DNA from: Actinoplanes flavus
GTDB lineage: Bacteria; Actinomycetota; Actinomycetes; Mycobacteriales; Micromonosporaceae
DNA length: 64,000 nt
Reading direction: 5' to 3'
NCBI RefSeq assembly: GCF_017592555.1
Contig: NZ_JAGFNS010000001.1
Location: 1 to 64,000, forward strand
Position numbers and translations under genes: made by a program
Shown: in pieces, positions 56,490-64,000 of the stretch
Layout of the letters: every line of letters begins with the position of its first letter
Position numbering within the stretch: position 1 is the stretch's first letter
The notes under the pieces: generated by a model
The model's input: only the letters and a program-made list of their open reading frames with translations
What the model was told of the DNA's origin: nothing
Database searches by the model: none

Positions 56490-59400
56490 TCACGGGTGCG
56501 GCGTCGCCTCGCGGATCCGGGCGATCAACTCGTCGACCCCGTGCTGCTTGAGGACGCTGTAGTGGTCCCCGTCCAGGTCCACCACCCGGGGCGGGCGGGC
56601 GGAGTACCCGGAGCTGTTCTCCAGGAAGGAGTAGTCGTCACCGCGGGCCTTGAAGATGGTCACCGGCGCGTCGATCCGGCGCTCCCGCAGCTCGTGGAAC
56701 GAGTACTCGAACTCGTAGGTCTCGGCCACGATCCGGATGATGCGGCGGATCGTCGCCTCGTCCAGGCCGGGCATGGTGCGGTGCACGAAGGAGACGAAGG
56801 TGTCCTCGTCACGGACCTCGCGCAGGCAGTCCCGCACGACCTCGCCGTGCACGGTTCCGGCGAAGACGGAGAACAGGATGGTGAGGTAGGCCGGGTCGGC
56901 GAACGAGGCGGTCCGCCCCCCGCGCCCGGTCGCCGCACCGCGTACCCGCGGATTGCCGGGGCAGATCAGCAGCAGGTTCGCCACCTTCTCGCCGGCCTGC
57001 TCCAGCTGCCACGCGGCCTCGAAGGCGACCCTGGCGCCGAAGGAATATCCCCACAACGTGTACGGCCCGGACGGCTGCATGCCGCGGATCTCCGCGACGT
57101 CGGCCGCGGCGGTCTCCCGGATCGTGGCGTACGGGTCCTCGCCGGCGTTGATGCCGTGGGCCTGCACGCCGGTCACCGGCCGGCCGAGTCCGGCGCCCTG
57201 GGCGAGCAGGCGCAGGTTCATCGGGTAGCCGCCCAGTCCCGGCCAGACGAACACGGGGTCGCCGGAGCGTTCCCGGTGCAGCGGCACCAGCCGGGAGCGG
57301 TGTGCGGCGCCACCGGCGTCGACGCGGGCGGCCAGGTCGGCGAGTCTCGGCGCCTCGAAGACCACCTGGAGCGGCAGAGCCGATCCGAACTCCCGGTTGA
57401 TCCGGTTGACCAGTGCCACAGCGTGCAGGGAGTTGCCGCCCGAGGCGAAGAACTCGTCCTGGGTGGAGACCTGCTCGTACCTCAGCATCCGGCCCCACTC
57501 GGCGGCGAGCCACCGTTCGGTCGGGGTGGCGGGCGCCACATAGCGGGCCGGCGTGCGGGCCGCGACGACATCCGGCAGCTGCGCGGTGGCCTTGATGTCG
57601 ATCTTCCCGTTGGCGGTGAGCGGGAGTTCGTTCACGACCAGGACCCGCGCCGGGATCATGTAGTCGGGCAGGAACTGCGCGAGGTCGTCCCGGATCATCT
57701 CGGCCGGGCCCTTGGTGTGCACGGCGTCCTCGTTCATGCCCTCGTGCGCGGCCTGTTCGGGCGTGATCGGGCCACCGACGAAGAAGTACGACGCGGTAGC
57801 CGGGGCGGCGCCCGCGGCGGCGAGCAGGTCGTCCAGGCGCCGGGCGGCGGCCAGCGGGTTGCCGGACTTCGACGAGTAGCCCGAGGCCATCAGCCCCACG
57901 CCGGGGACGCGTTGCAGGCGGTGCAGGCACGTACCGAGCACGATGTAGTGCCGCCATGCCTCACCGGCCCGGGACACCGCCGCGATCCCGATCGACGATC
58001 GATCGTAGACACCCTGGTTGATGGCGATGACATGGCGGCGTTCGACCACCTCGTCGCCCAGACGTTCCAGCCCGCCGCCGTGGTGGCGGTACAGCCCGGC
58101 CGGCAGGCCGGCCACCCGGTCGCCGTGCGCCTGTACGAACAGCTCGACCTCGTCGCCGGTGGGCCGATCGTGGTACGCGGTGACGGCGAACGTCCCGAGA
58201 TAGTGGTCGTCGGCGGCCACGTCGAGCCGCGAACGCACCGTGGGGTGGTAGCCCTCGGGCACGATGGTGAGCCCGTGGCGGGGCAGCACCTCCTCGAAGA
58301 GGCCCAGCATGTGCCCGGCCTCGAACTCCAGCACCTCGACGATGTTGTTCTTGTAGACCGGCTCGATGGCCTGGCGTTTGCCGAGAAGATGCACTTTGAG
58401 TGGTGCGCCGCCGGTGCCGTCCACGTCGCCCACCCGGACCAGGGTGTGGTCGACCGGGTGGTGGTAGTAGACGCCCGACAGGCCGAACAGGCCGTCAATC
58501 TCCAGATACATCTGGGTGGCGTACAGGGCTCCCGGTGAGGAGTAGGCGTACTTGGGCAGCAGCCGCTGCTCGCTGTGGAACGGCCCGAACCAGCGCAGCA
58601 CCGAGCCGAGTTCGGCGAGCGTGAGCTCGGTGACCGCCCGGGGCGCGGCGGCCTCGGGGGCACGCGGTGTGAGCAGCGCGACGACGTCGGCGGCGGTCAT
58701 GGCGTCGCCCTCGTAGAAGCGGTACGTCTTGCGGGCGAAGGCCACTTGGCGCTGCTCCGTGGTGCTCTCGGCACCCGGCAGCCGGAGGACCGGACGGCCG
58801 GCCAGCGCCGTCGCGTCGCGCAGGCCCGGATTGGACAGCTGGGTCCGCACCTGCAACTTGGACGACTTCGACTGATGGTGGGCGGCGTCGTCGCGCCCCT
58901 GATCCATCACCGTGGCCGTCCGCTCATTCAGCTCCACGGCCGCGAGCAGCGTCTGGCCCTCGGTACGGGGGTCGTCGACGACCACCGCGGCCGCGCGGCG
59001 TACCCAGGTGTGTTCCTCGATCCGGGAGGCGACCTCCTCCAGCTCCACCCGGTAGCCGCGCAGTTTGACCTGGTTGTCGGTACGGCCGAGGAACTGGATG
59101 GTGCCGTCCGGCTCCCACTGTGCGAGGTCGCCGGTCCGGTAGAGGCGTTCCGTCGGGTTGAACGGCGAGACCAGGAATCGCTGTCGCGTCACCTCGGGCA
59201 GGCCGATGTATCCGCGGGCCACCTGGATGCCACCGATGAACAGCTCGCCGCTCTCGCCGATGTCCACCGGCCGGCGGTCCTCGTCGAGGATGTAGCAGGT
59301 GACGTTGTCCACCGGGATACCGACCGGGACGATCGCGGGGAAGGAATCGTCGAGCGTCTGCGGGTCGACCCAGTAGGACGTGGCGTTGATGGTCGCCTCG

Positions 59401-60323
59401 GTGGGGCCGTAGAGGTTGACCACCGACATCTCGGGCCGGATCGCGCACAGCTCCTGGGCGAGGGCGCGGGTCAGGGCCTCACCACCGGCGAACACGTGGG
59501 TGAGGGAGTCGCAGGCATCGAGCATCTCGGTGTCGACGAGAGCCTGGAGCAGTGTCGGAACGCCCTGCAGCACGGTCACCCGGTGCTTGCGGATCATGGT
59601 GATGATGGCCTCGGGGTCACGGAACAGGCCGGGCGTGCCGGCGACCACCCGGGCGCCGGCGGCACAGGCCAGGATCTCCCACTGCGCGGCGTCGAAGCTC
59701 ATCGGCGTCTTCTGCAGGATCGACACCCCGGGGCCGAGATGTCCGCAGTTCGCGAGCCACCGCAGCTGCGAGACGATGCTGCGCTGCTCGATCATCACGC
59801 CCTTGGGGCGGCCGGTGCTGCCGGAGGTGTAGATGACGTAGGCGAGGTGGTCGCCCTGCCCCTTCGCCGCGGCGGCCGGCCTGTCACCGGCCGGCTCCTC
59901 GCCGGTGACGCTGACGACGGTCGTACCCTCCGGCGCCAGGCGGCGCAACCGCTCACGCAGGTGCGGCTGGGTGACGATGACCCGGGTGCCGGAGTTCTCG
60001 ATCATGTACCGCAGGCGCGCCTCAGGGTAGTCCGGCGACAGTGGCAGATAGGCGGCGCCGGCGGTGAGGATGCCCCACACCGCGGTGATGAGATCGGCGG
60101 AGGGCTCGGCGTAGAGGCCGACACAGGTGTCGGGGGCGACGCCGAGACCGGTCAGCACATGTCCCAGCCGGTCGGCGGCCCGGGTCAGTTCGCGGAAGGT
60201 GAGGTCGCCGTCCTCGGCGGTGACCGCGATGTCGTCCGGGCGCTGCCGAGCCTGATGACTCAGGAGTCCTCGCAGGGTGGCCTGCTTCGAGGACACACCG
60301 GACGCGGAAGTCTGGATGCTCAT
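56490..60323 (-). CDS. Indigoidine synthetase-type NRPS (A-Ox-T-TE)
   Basis: The 1277-residue protein has the length and domain order of IndC/BpsA. The adenylation domain spans about 1-430 (YTSGSTGRPKG, NLYGPTEATI, YRTGDLA, VKLRGYRVELEEV), with FDAAQW at the specificity position 235-239. An FMN oxidation domain (about 480-850; KYAYSSPGALYATQMYLE, GYSSKSGNPLAAARRL) is inserted before the last A motif (TANGKID, Lys near 907). The thiolation Ser is near 965 (ASGGNSLHAV) and the thioesterase Ser near 1094 (WGYSFGAR). Such enzymes cyclise and oxidise L-glutamine to an amino-pyridinedione-type product, giving blue indigoidine on dimerisation. The operon partners suggest the product is diverted into a C-nucleoside. 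Confidence 0.92.
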   Translation of the reverse strand: MSIQTSASGVSSKQATLRGLLSHQARQRPDDIAVTAEDGDLTFRELTRAADRLGHVLTGLGVAPDTCVGLYAEPSADLITAVWGILTAGAAYLPLSPDYPEARLRYMIENSGTRVIVTQPHLRERLRRLAPEGTTVVSVTGEEPAGDRPAAAAKGQGDHLAYVIYTSGSTGRPKGVMIEQRSIVSQLRWLANCGHLGPGVSILQKTPMSFDAAQWEILACAAGARVVAGTPGLFRDPEAIITMIRKHRVTVLQGVPTLLQALVDTEMLDACDSLTHVFAGGEALTRALAQELCAIRPEMSVVNLYGPTEATINATSYWVDPQTLDDSFPAIVPVGIPVDNVTCYILDEDRRPVDIGESGELFIGGIQVARGYIGLPEVTRQRFLVSPFNPTERLYRTGDLAQWEPDGTIQFLGRTDNQVKLRGYRVELEEVASRIEEHTWVRRAAAVVVDDPRTEGQTLLAAVELNERTATVMDQGRDDAAHHQSKSSKLQVRTQLSNPGLRDATALAGRPVLRLPGAESTTEQRQVAFARKTYRFYEGDAMTAADVVALLTPRAPEAAAPRAVTELTLAELGSVLRWFGPFHSEQRLLPKYAYSSPGALYATQMYLEIDGLFGLSGVYYHHPVDHTLVRVGDVDGTGGAPLKVHLLGKRQAIEPVYKNNIVEVLEFEAGHMLGLFEEVLPRHGLTIVPEGYHPTVRSRLDVAADDHYLGTFAVTAYHDRPTGDEVELFVQAHGDRVAGLPAGLYRHHGGGLERLGDEVVERRHVIAINQGVYDRSSIGIAAVSRAGEAWRHYIVLGTCLHRLQRVPGVGLMASGYSSKSGNPLAAARRLDDLLAAAGAAPATASYFFVGGPITPEQAAHEGMNEDAVHTKGPAEMIRDDLAQFLPDYMIPARVLVVNELPLTANGKIDIKATAQLPDVVAARTPARYVAPATPTERWLAAEWGRMLRYEQVSTQDEFFASGGNSLHAVALVNRINREFGSALPLQVVFEAPRLADLAARVDAGGAAHRSRLVPLHRERSGDPVFVWPGLGGYPMNLRLLAQGAGLGRPVTGVQAHGINAGEDPYATIRETAAADVAEIRGMQPSGPYTLWGYSFGARVAFEAAWQLEQAGEKVANLLLICPGNPRVRGAATGRGGRTASFADPAYLTILFSVFAGTVHGEVVRDCLREVRDEDTFVSFVHRTMPGLDEATIRRIIRIVAETYEFEYSFHELRERRIDAPVTIFKARGDDYSFLENSSGYSARPPRVVDLDGDHYSVLKQHGVDELIARIREATPHP

Positions 60324-60355
60324 TTCGATATCCCCCGTTACAGATGTGTGAAGCG

Positions 60356-61264
60356 CTACACCTGACTCGTCGCTGGAGCGGGCGGCACGGTCTCGGCGGT
60401 CTTCGCCGGGGTACGCGGCTGGGCGAGGACGACGGCTCCGATGACCGCGGCGGCACCGAGCAGTTGGAGCGGTCGTAGCGTCTCGTCCAGGAACAGGTAA
60501 CCCAGGACCGTCGCGCACAGCGGAGAGGCGAACGACAGGAACGAAGCGGCGAGAGCGGGCAACTGGGCGAGCCCGCGGAACCACAGCACATAGGCCAGCA
60601 GCGCGCCGATGACACCGAGGTAGAGGAAGCCGCCGATGTTCTCCCCGGTGAAGTGGTCCGGCAGGTCCTCGCCGGCGAGGGTGATCGGCAGCAGCACCAG
60701 GCCACCGACGGTGAGCTGCCAGCCGGTGAAGGTCAGCAGGCTCACCCCCTCGGGGCGGCCCCACTTCTTGGTGAAGACGATGCCGGACGCCATCGACAGC
60801 GCACCGAGCAGCCCGGCGCCGACACCGATGCCGTCGAGGCCGGCGTTCGGCTGCAACACCAGCATGGCCACACCCGCGGCGCCGAGCAGGCAGGACACCA
60901 CGTGCACCGGCCGGATCCGGTCCTGGAGCAGCGCCGAGCCGAGCAGCAGCACGATCATCGGCTGCACCGACATCACCAGCGCGGCCACGCCGCCGGGCAG
61001 GTGATAGGCGGCCAGGAACAGGAAGTAGAAGAAGGCGCCGATGTTCAGCACGCCGAGGACCACGGCGCGCAGCCACCAGATGCCCTTCGGCAGGGTACGG
61101 GTGATCAGCAGGAGGACCAGGCCGGCGGGCAGTGCTCGCAGCATGGAGGCGAGAAGTGGCCGGTCGGGCGGCAGGAACTCGGTGGTGACCAGGTAGGTGG
61201 AGCCCCACACGGCGGGGGCGATCGCGGTGACGGCGGACGACATCGCGAGACGTCGACTGTTCAT
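60356..61264 (-). CDS. EamA/DMT-family exporter
   Basis: The 302-residue protein has ten hydrophobic helices in two EamA repeats (APAVWGSTYLVTTEFLP; GIVFTKKWGRPEGVSLL). Members export metabolites or amino-acid derivatives. It overlaps the uracil phosphoribosyltransferase gene by ATGA and precedes the NRPS by 32 bp, so it is the likely exporter of the operon's product and part of self-protection. Confidence 0.88.
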   Translation of the reverse strand: MNSRRLAMSSAVTAIAPAVWGSTYLVTTEFLPPDRPLLASMLRALPAGLVLLLITRTLPKGIWWLRAVVLGVLNIGAFFYFLFLAAYHLPGGVAALVMSVQPMIVLLLGSALLQDRIRPVHVVSCLLGAAGVAMLVLQPNAGLDGIGVGAGLLGALSMASGIVFTKKWGRPEGVSLLTFTGWQLTVGGLVLLPITLAGEDLPDHFTGENIGGFLYLGVIGALLAYVLWFRGLAQLPALAASFLSFASPLCATVLGYLFLDETLRPLQLLGAAAVIGAVVLAQPRTPAKTAETVPPAPATSQV

Positions 61265-61926
61265 CGCTGGGATCCCGCATCGATCGTGCCGAAGAATCGG
61301 TCACCGAAGTCGCCGATGCCGGGGATCATGAAAGCGTGCTCGTTGAGCTGGTCCTCGATCGCACTCGTGACGATTCTCAGACGGGGCCGCTCGGCGGCGA
61401 TCCGGCGCAGCCCCTCCGGCGACGACAAGAAATTGATCATGATGATCCGGTCCTCGCGTACCCCGGCCTCGGCCAGCACGTCGACCGCGGCGAGCGCGGA
61501 TCCCGCGGTGGCCAGCATCGGCTCCAGCAGCAGGACATGCCGCTGGGCGATGTCGTCGGGCAGGTGCTTGTAGTAGAGGTGCGGCTGCTTGGTCCGCTTG
61601 TCGCGCTGGATGAGGATCTTGCCGAGGCGGATGCCGGGGCAGACGTCGCGCAGCTCGCTCTCCATCGCCTCACCGGCCCGGATCACCGGGACGGCGCAGA
61701 TCTTCGAGGCGAACTCCAGCCCCGGGTAGGTGGCCCCGACCGGCGTGGTGACTTTCTTCTCGGTGAACGGCAGCAGGTTGAGGCCGTGCTCCAGCAGCAG
61801 CCGGATGACTCGCCGCGCATAGAAGACGAAGTCCGCGCGGCTGCAGTCCTTGTCCCGGATGATCGTGTGCATGGCGCGCAGCTGATCGGTCTGCGGTAGA
61901 AGGTGAACGTTATGGCCCGTGGTCAC
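61261..61926 (-). CDS. Uracil phosphoribosyltransferase, eukaryote-like type
   Basis: The 221-residue protein matches UPRTase: LLPFTEKKVTTPVGATYPG, RAGEAMESELRDV, GKILIQRDKRT, LLLEPMLATAGSA (PRPP loop) and PGIGDFGDRFFGT (uracil site). The phrases LPFTEKKVTTP, YYKHLPDDIA and GDFGDRFFGT resemble fungal/plant enzymes more than standard bacterial Upp, whose end reads GDAGDR. A UPRTase is also part of the minimycin cluster, where it contributes to self-resistance. Here it could supply UMP or salvage uracil analogues. Confidence 0.85.
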   Translation of the reverse strand: MTTGHNVHLLPQTDQLRAMHTIIRDKDCSRADFVFYARRVIRLLLEHGLNLLPFTEKKVTTPVGATYPGLEFASKICAVPVIRAGEAMESELRDVCPGIRLGKILIQRDKRTKQPHLYYKHLPDDIAQRHVLLLEPMLATAGSALAAVDVLAEAGVREDRIIMINFLSSPEGLRRIAAERPRLRIVTSAIEDQLNEHAFMIPGIGDFGDRFFGTIDAGSQR

Positions 61927-62052
61927 GTCGGACTCCTCGGGGTCGCCGGTCAGCTGGATGTGGGCAGGCGGGAGCCCGCGCCGTGCCTGGCCGGCACGGG
62001 CGCCCGTCGGTTTCGGAAGGTGTGTGGTGAGCGGCTACGCCGATCCGCGATG

Positions 62053-62736
62053 TCAGCCGATCTCCGCGAAGGCGGCGCGCGCCTCGGCGACGAACTTCGC
62101 GACCTTGGCCCGGTCCTTGCGCCCGTCCGGGCCCTCCAGGCCGGTGTGGGCGTCGACCGCGGCCGGGCGGACGGCACGGATCGCCGCGCCGACGTTCTCC
62201 GGGTTCAGCCCACCCGCCATCATCAGCGGCTTGGGGGAACGGCGGACCAGCTCGGCGGAGACGTTCCAGTCGTGGGTGAGCCCGGTCGCGCCCTTGGCCC
62301 CGGTCCTCGGGTCGAAGGTGTCGGTGATGTACATGTCGACGAACGGATGCGTCTCGTCGACGAGTTTCACGAGCTCGTCGGCGTTGTCCTGCTTGACCAC
62401 CAGGGACTTGAGGACGAACAGGTCGGGTCGCAGTTCCTTGAGCCGGCGCAGCTGCGTGGTCTCCACGTCGCCGTGCAGCTGGACGGCGACGACACCCAGC
62501 TCCTGGCAGAACTCGCTGATCTCTTCGGCCTCGGTGAGGTAGCTGATGAGCACGCCCGCGTGCGGGGGCTCCAGGCCCTTGATGATGGCCGCGGCATCCG
62601 GCTCGGCGATGTCGTCCTTGCCGGACGGCAGCCGCAGGGCGAAACCGATCCAGTCGGCGCCCTCTTCGATGATCATGCCGGCCTCGGCGGCGTCGATGAT
62701 GCCGGCTACCTGAACGAGCTTGTCAACAGTGGTCAC
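62053..62736 (-). CDS. TrpF-like protein (phosphoribosylanthranilate isomerase family)
   Basis: The 227-residue TIM barrel resembles TrpF: VQVAGIIDAAEAGMIIEEG at the N-terminus, VQLHGD in the middle, ITDTFDPRTGAKGATG and MAGGLNPENVGAAI near the end. The general-base Cys of TrpF (KICGIT) is replaced by Ala11, while the Asp (ITDTFD) is kept. Phosphate-binding loops are present, so it probably acts on a ribose-phosphate conjugate but not by the normal Amadori route. GTG 62736 has GGGGGACGG upstream. Second gene of the operon. Confidence 0.78.
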   Translation of the reverse strand: MTTVDKLVQVAGIIDAAEAGMIIEEGADWIGFALRLPSGKDDIAEPDAAAIIKGLEPPHAGVLISYLTEAEEISEFCQELGVVAVQLHGDVETTQLRRLKELRPDLFVLKSLVVKQDNADELVKLVDETHPFVDMYITDTFDPRTGAKGATGLTHDWNVSAELVRRSPKPLMMAGGLNPENVGAAIRAVRPAAVDAHTGLEGPDGRKDRAKVAKFVAEARAAFAEIG

Positions 62737-62791
62737 GTGGACCGTCCCCCCATGTGTGTCGCGCCAGGAGCGCGTTGTACGGATGTGCCGC

Positions 62792-63451
62792 CTACCGGCC
62801 GTACGCCTCCCGGAAGACCGTCAGGGAACGGTCCCGGCGGCCGGGATGAAGGCGGCTCTCGGCCGGACGGCCGAGCGGCAGCAGCAGAGCGATGTGCAGG
62901 TCGTCGCGGAACGGGATGCCGACAGCCGCCTTGACCTTGGCCTCGTCCCAGCCGTTCATCGGGCTGGTGGCCAGGCCGGCCGCGTGTGCGGCGATCATCA
63001 GAAAGGACGCGGCGATCATGGCGTCCTTGACGGCCAGCTCCCGCTCCAGGCCGCGTCGTTGCGGCTCCTCGTGGAAGGCCCGCACGTCGTCCGGTGAGGC
63101 CGCGGCGAACCGCGCCGACCAGGCTCCGCAGCGGCGCGCCTGCTCCCAGACATCGGCGCGGTCCTCACGCCAGGCGCCGGACTCGGCGACGAACACCAGC
63201 ATCACGGGTGCCTCCCGTGGATGCGGCTGGCCTCCGGTGGCCTCGACGAGCGCCTCGCGACCGGCCTCGGCCGTGACGACGACGATGGACCGGGCCTGGA
63301 GGTTGAAGCTCGACGGTGCCTCGAGGGCCAGCTCGATCAGGTCGTTGAGCAGGTCCTCAGGCACCGGATCGGGCAGGTAGTGGCGGATGCTGCGCCGCGA
63401 CCGGATGATCTCCGACACGGTAGCGTGGGCCCGTGACATCCGTTCCCCCAT
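62792..63451 (-). CDS. Nitroreductase-family FMN oxidoreductase
   Basis: The 219-residue protein has IIRSRRSIRHYLPDPVPEDLLNDLI and LEAPSSFNLQAR (FMN site), and GLATSPMNGWDEAKVKAAVGIP, typical of NfsB/NfnB-like enzymes. It may reduce or oxidise a quinone, nitro or iminoquinone group. ATG 63451 has AGGGGGAGG at 5 nt; ATG 63439 is an alternative. It is the first gene of the operon, behind a promoter overlapped by MarR-type palindromes. Confidence 0.85.
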   Translation of the reverse strand: MGERMSRAHATVSEIIRSRRSIRHYLPDPVPEDLLNDLIELALEAPSSFNLQARSIVVVTAEAGREALVEATGGQPHPREAPVMLVFVAESGAWREDRADVWEQARRCGAWSARFAAASPDDVRAFHEEPQRRGLERELAVKDAMIAASFLMIAAHAAGLATSPMNGWDEAKVKAAVGIPFRDDLHIALLLPLGRPAESRLHPGRRDRSLTVFREAYGR

Positions 63452-63488
63452 CAGCCTCCCCCTTCGACGTCGGCCGATCTCCCTTCGA

Positions 63489-63535
63489 AAGTTAGTAGGG
63501 CACCCGCTTGACGTCAAACATTTCGACGTCGAAAT
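63489..63535. promoter_or_regulatory. Divergent promoter with two MarR-type palindromic operators
   Basis: TTGACGTCAA (63508-63517) and ATTTCGACGTCGAAAT (63520-63535) are perfect palindromes sharing a GACGTC core. On the minus strand TTGACG (63517-63512) and TAACTT (63494-63489) are -35 and -10 elements 17 bp apart for the nitroreductase operon. The first palindrome covers that -35, so binding would repress. The second lies where the marR promoter should be. Confidence 0.7.
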
Positions 63536-63581
63536 AATGTGCTGAACGTAACTACGTGATTCCAAGACTTGAGGTGACCCC

Positions 63582-64000
63582 ATGCGCGACGCTGCCGACG
63601 ACTTCCTCGACCAGTGGGCCGCCCAGCGTGACGACCTCGACCTCGACGCGATGGGCACCATCGGCCGCATCCTGCGCCTGTCCCGATTCGTCAACGCCCG
63701 CCTGAAGGAGTACTTCGCCGAGCACGACCTGGAGACCTGGGAGTTCGATGTGATCGCCACGCTGCGCCGCAGCGCCCGGCCCCTCACCCCCAAGGAGCTG
63801 GCCGAGAGCGTCATGATCGGCTCGGCGGCACTGACGAATCGGATCGACCGGCTCGTCGCACGCGGTCTCGTCAGCCGCGAGGCGGTGCCCGGAAACCGGC
63901 GGAGCCTGCACGTGACCCTGACCGCCGAGGGCCGCGACCTCGTCGACGCCACCATCGAAGGGCATGTGCGCAATCAGCGCGGCATGCTCGGGGGCCTGGA
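63582..64000 (+). CDS. MarR-family transcriptional regulator (3' end beyond the window)
   Basis: From ATG 63582 (GAGGTGA upstream) an uninterrupted frame runs to the window end, 139 codons. It contains a winged-helix domain: LTPKELAESVMIGSAALTNR, then RLVARGLVSREAVPGNRRS and LHVTLTAEGRDLVD, all typical of MarR. It is divergent from the nitroreductase operon and probably represses both through the palindromes at 63508-63535, released by a small phenolic or pathway ligand. The last residues are missing. Confidence 0.9.
   Translation, partial: MRDAADDFLDQWAAQRDDLDLDAMGTIGRILRLSRFVNARLKEYFAEHDLETWEFDVIATLRRSARPLTPKELAESVMIGSAALTNRIDRLVARGLVSREAVPGNRRSLHVTLTAEGRDLVDATIEGHVRNQRGMLGGL

Noticed and set aside
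61981..61999. Hairpin CCGTGCC-TGGCC-GGCACGG between the TrpF-like and UPRTase genes
   Set aside because: Only a 7-bp stem without a T-tract in a very GC-rich gap; not enough to call a terminator or riboswitch.

Overview
The window is a high-G+C actinobacterial chromosome segment. Coding density is high, third codon positions are strongly G/C, GTG starts are common and many neighbouring genes overlap by 4 bp. The gene content (whiE/curamycin-type aromatic polyketide genes, an AfsR-like regulator, an indigoidine-synthetase-type NRPS, MoxR/DUF58/VWA modules, three linked tRNA genes) fits a filamentous, spore-forming actinomycete, most likely of the Actinoplanes/Micromonospora kind. The genus is an inference from content, not from a marker gene.

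Layout. 1-100: N-terminal end of an IS982-type transposase, cut by the window edge. 474-5372 (minus): a DUF6282 hydrolase and three prepilin-like proteins, two with tip-like domains (ricin-type lectin, Ig-like repeats). 5461-9875: polyprenyl diphosphate synthase, acyl-CoA dehydrogenase, two exported proteins (VWA protein and partner). 9913-14944: a shikimate/quinate-to-protocatechuate module (divergent Nramp-like transporter, shikimate dehydrogenase, TetR regulator, 3-dehydroshikimate dehydratase fused to an HPPD-like domain). 14945-16181: about 1.2 kb without genes, built of three kinds of repeats. 16182-20982: HtrA-like protease, MoxR ATPase, DUF58 protein and two VWA proteins. 21160-28092: second acyl-CoA dehydrogenase, ferredoxin-NADP reductase with a SoxR-type promoter, secreted phospholipase A2, aquaporin, tRNA-Val/Cys/Gly, small proteins and a thioesterase. 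28201-33545: AfsR-like regulator, dipeptidase, MpaB-like oxygenase.

33586-44525 is a type II (aromatic) polyketide cluster. The minus-strand arm has an FAD monooxygenase, an O-methyltransferase and a linked SAM synthetase. The plus-strand arm has SchA/CurD protein, SDR reductase, ABM-type monooxygenase, a NarL-type two-component pair, TcmI-type cyclase, ACP, an aromatase-cupin fusion, KS-alpha and KS-beta. 44584-52003 holds an MMPL exporter divergent from an OmpR-type two-component system, and a three-gene set (DUF4956, VTC domain, exported Cthe_2159-like beta protein).

53124-63451 is the most unusual part: nine minus-strand genes that look like one operon. They encode nitroreductase, a TrpF-like protein without the catalytic Cys, a eukaryote-like uracil phosphoribosyltransferase, an EamA exporter, an A-Ox-T-TE NRPS of the indigoidine synthetase type, a 4-OT-type tautomerase, a PsuG-family C-glycosidase/C-glycosynthase, an old yellow enzyme and PRPP synthetase. 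A divergent MarR gene (63582, cut by the right edge) and perfect palindromes over the promoter suggest a single switch. The set resembles C-nucleoside (minimycin/showdomycin-like) logic but lacks the usual phosphatase and adds redox and tautomerase genes, so it may make an undescribed product.
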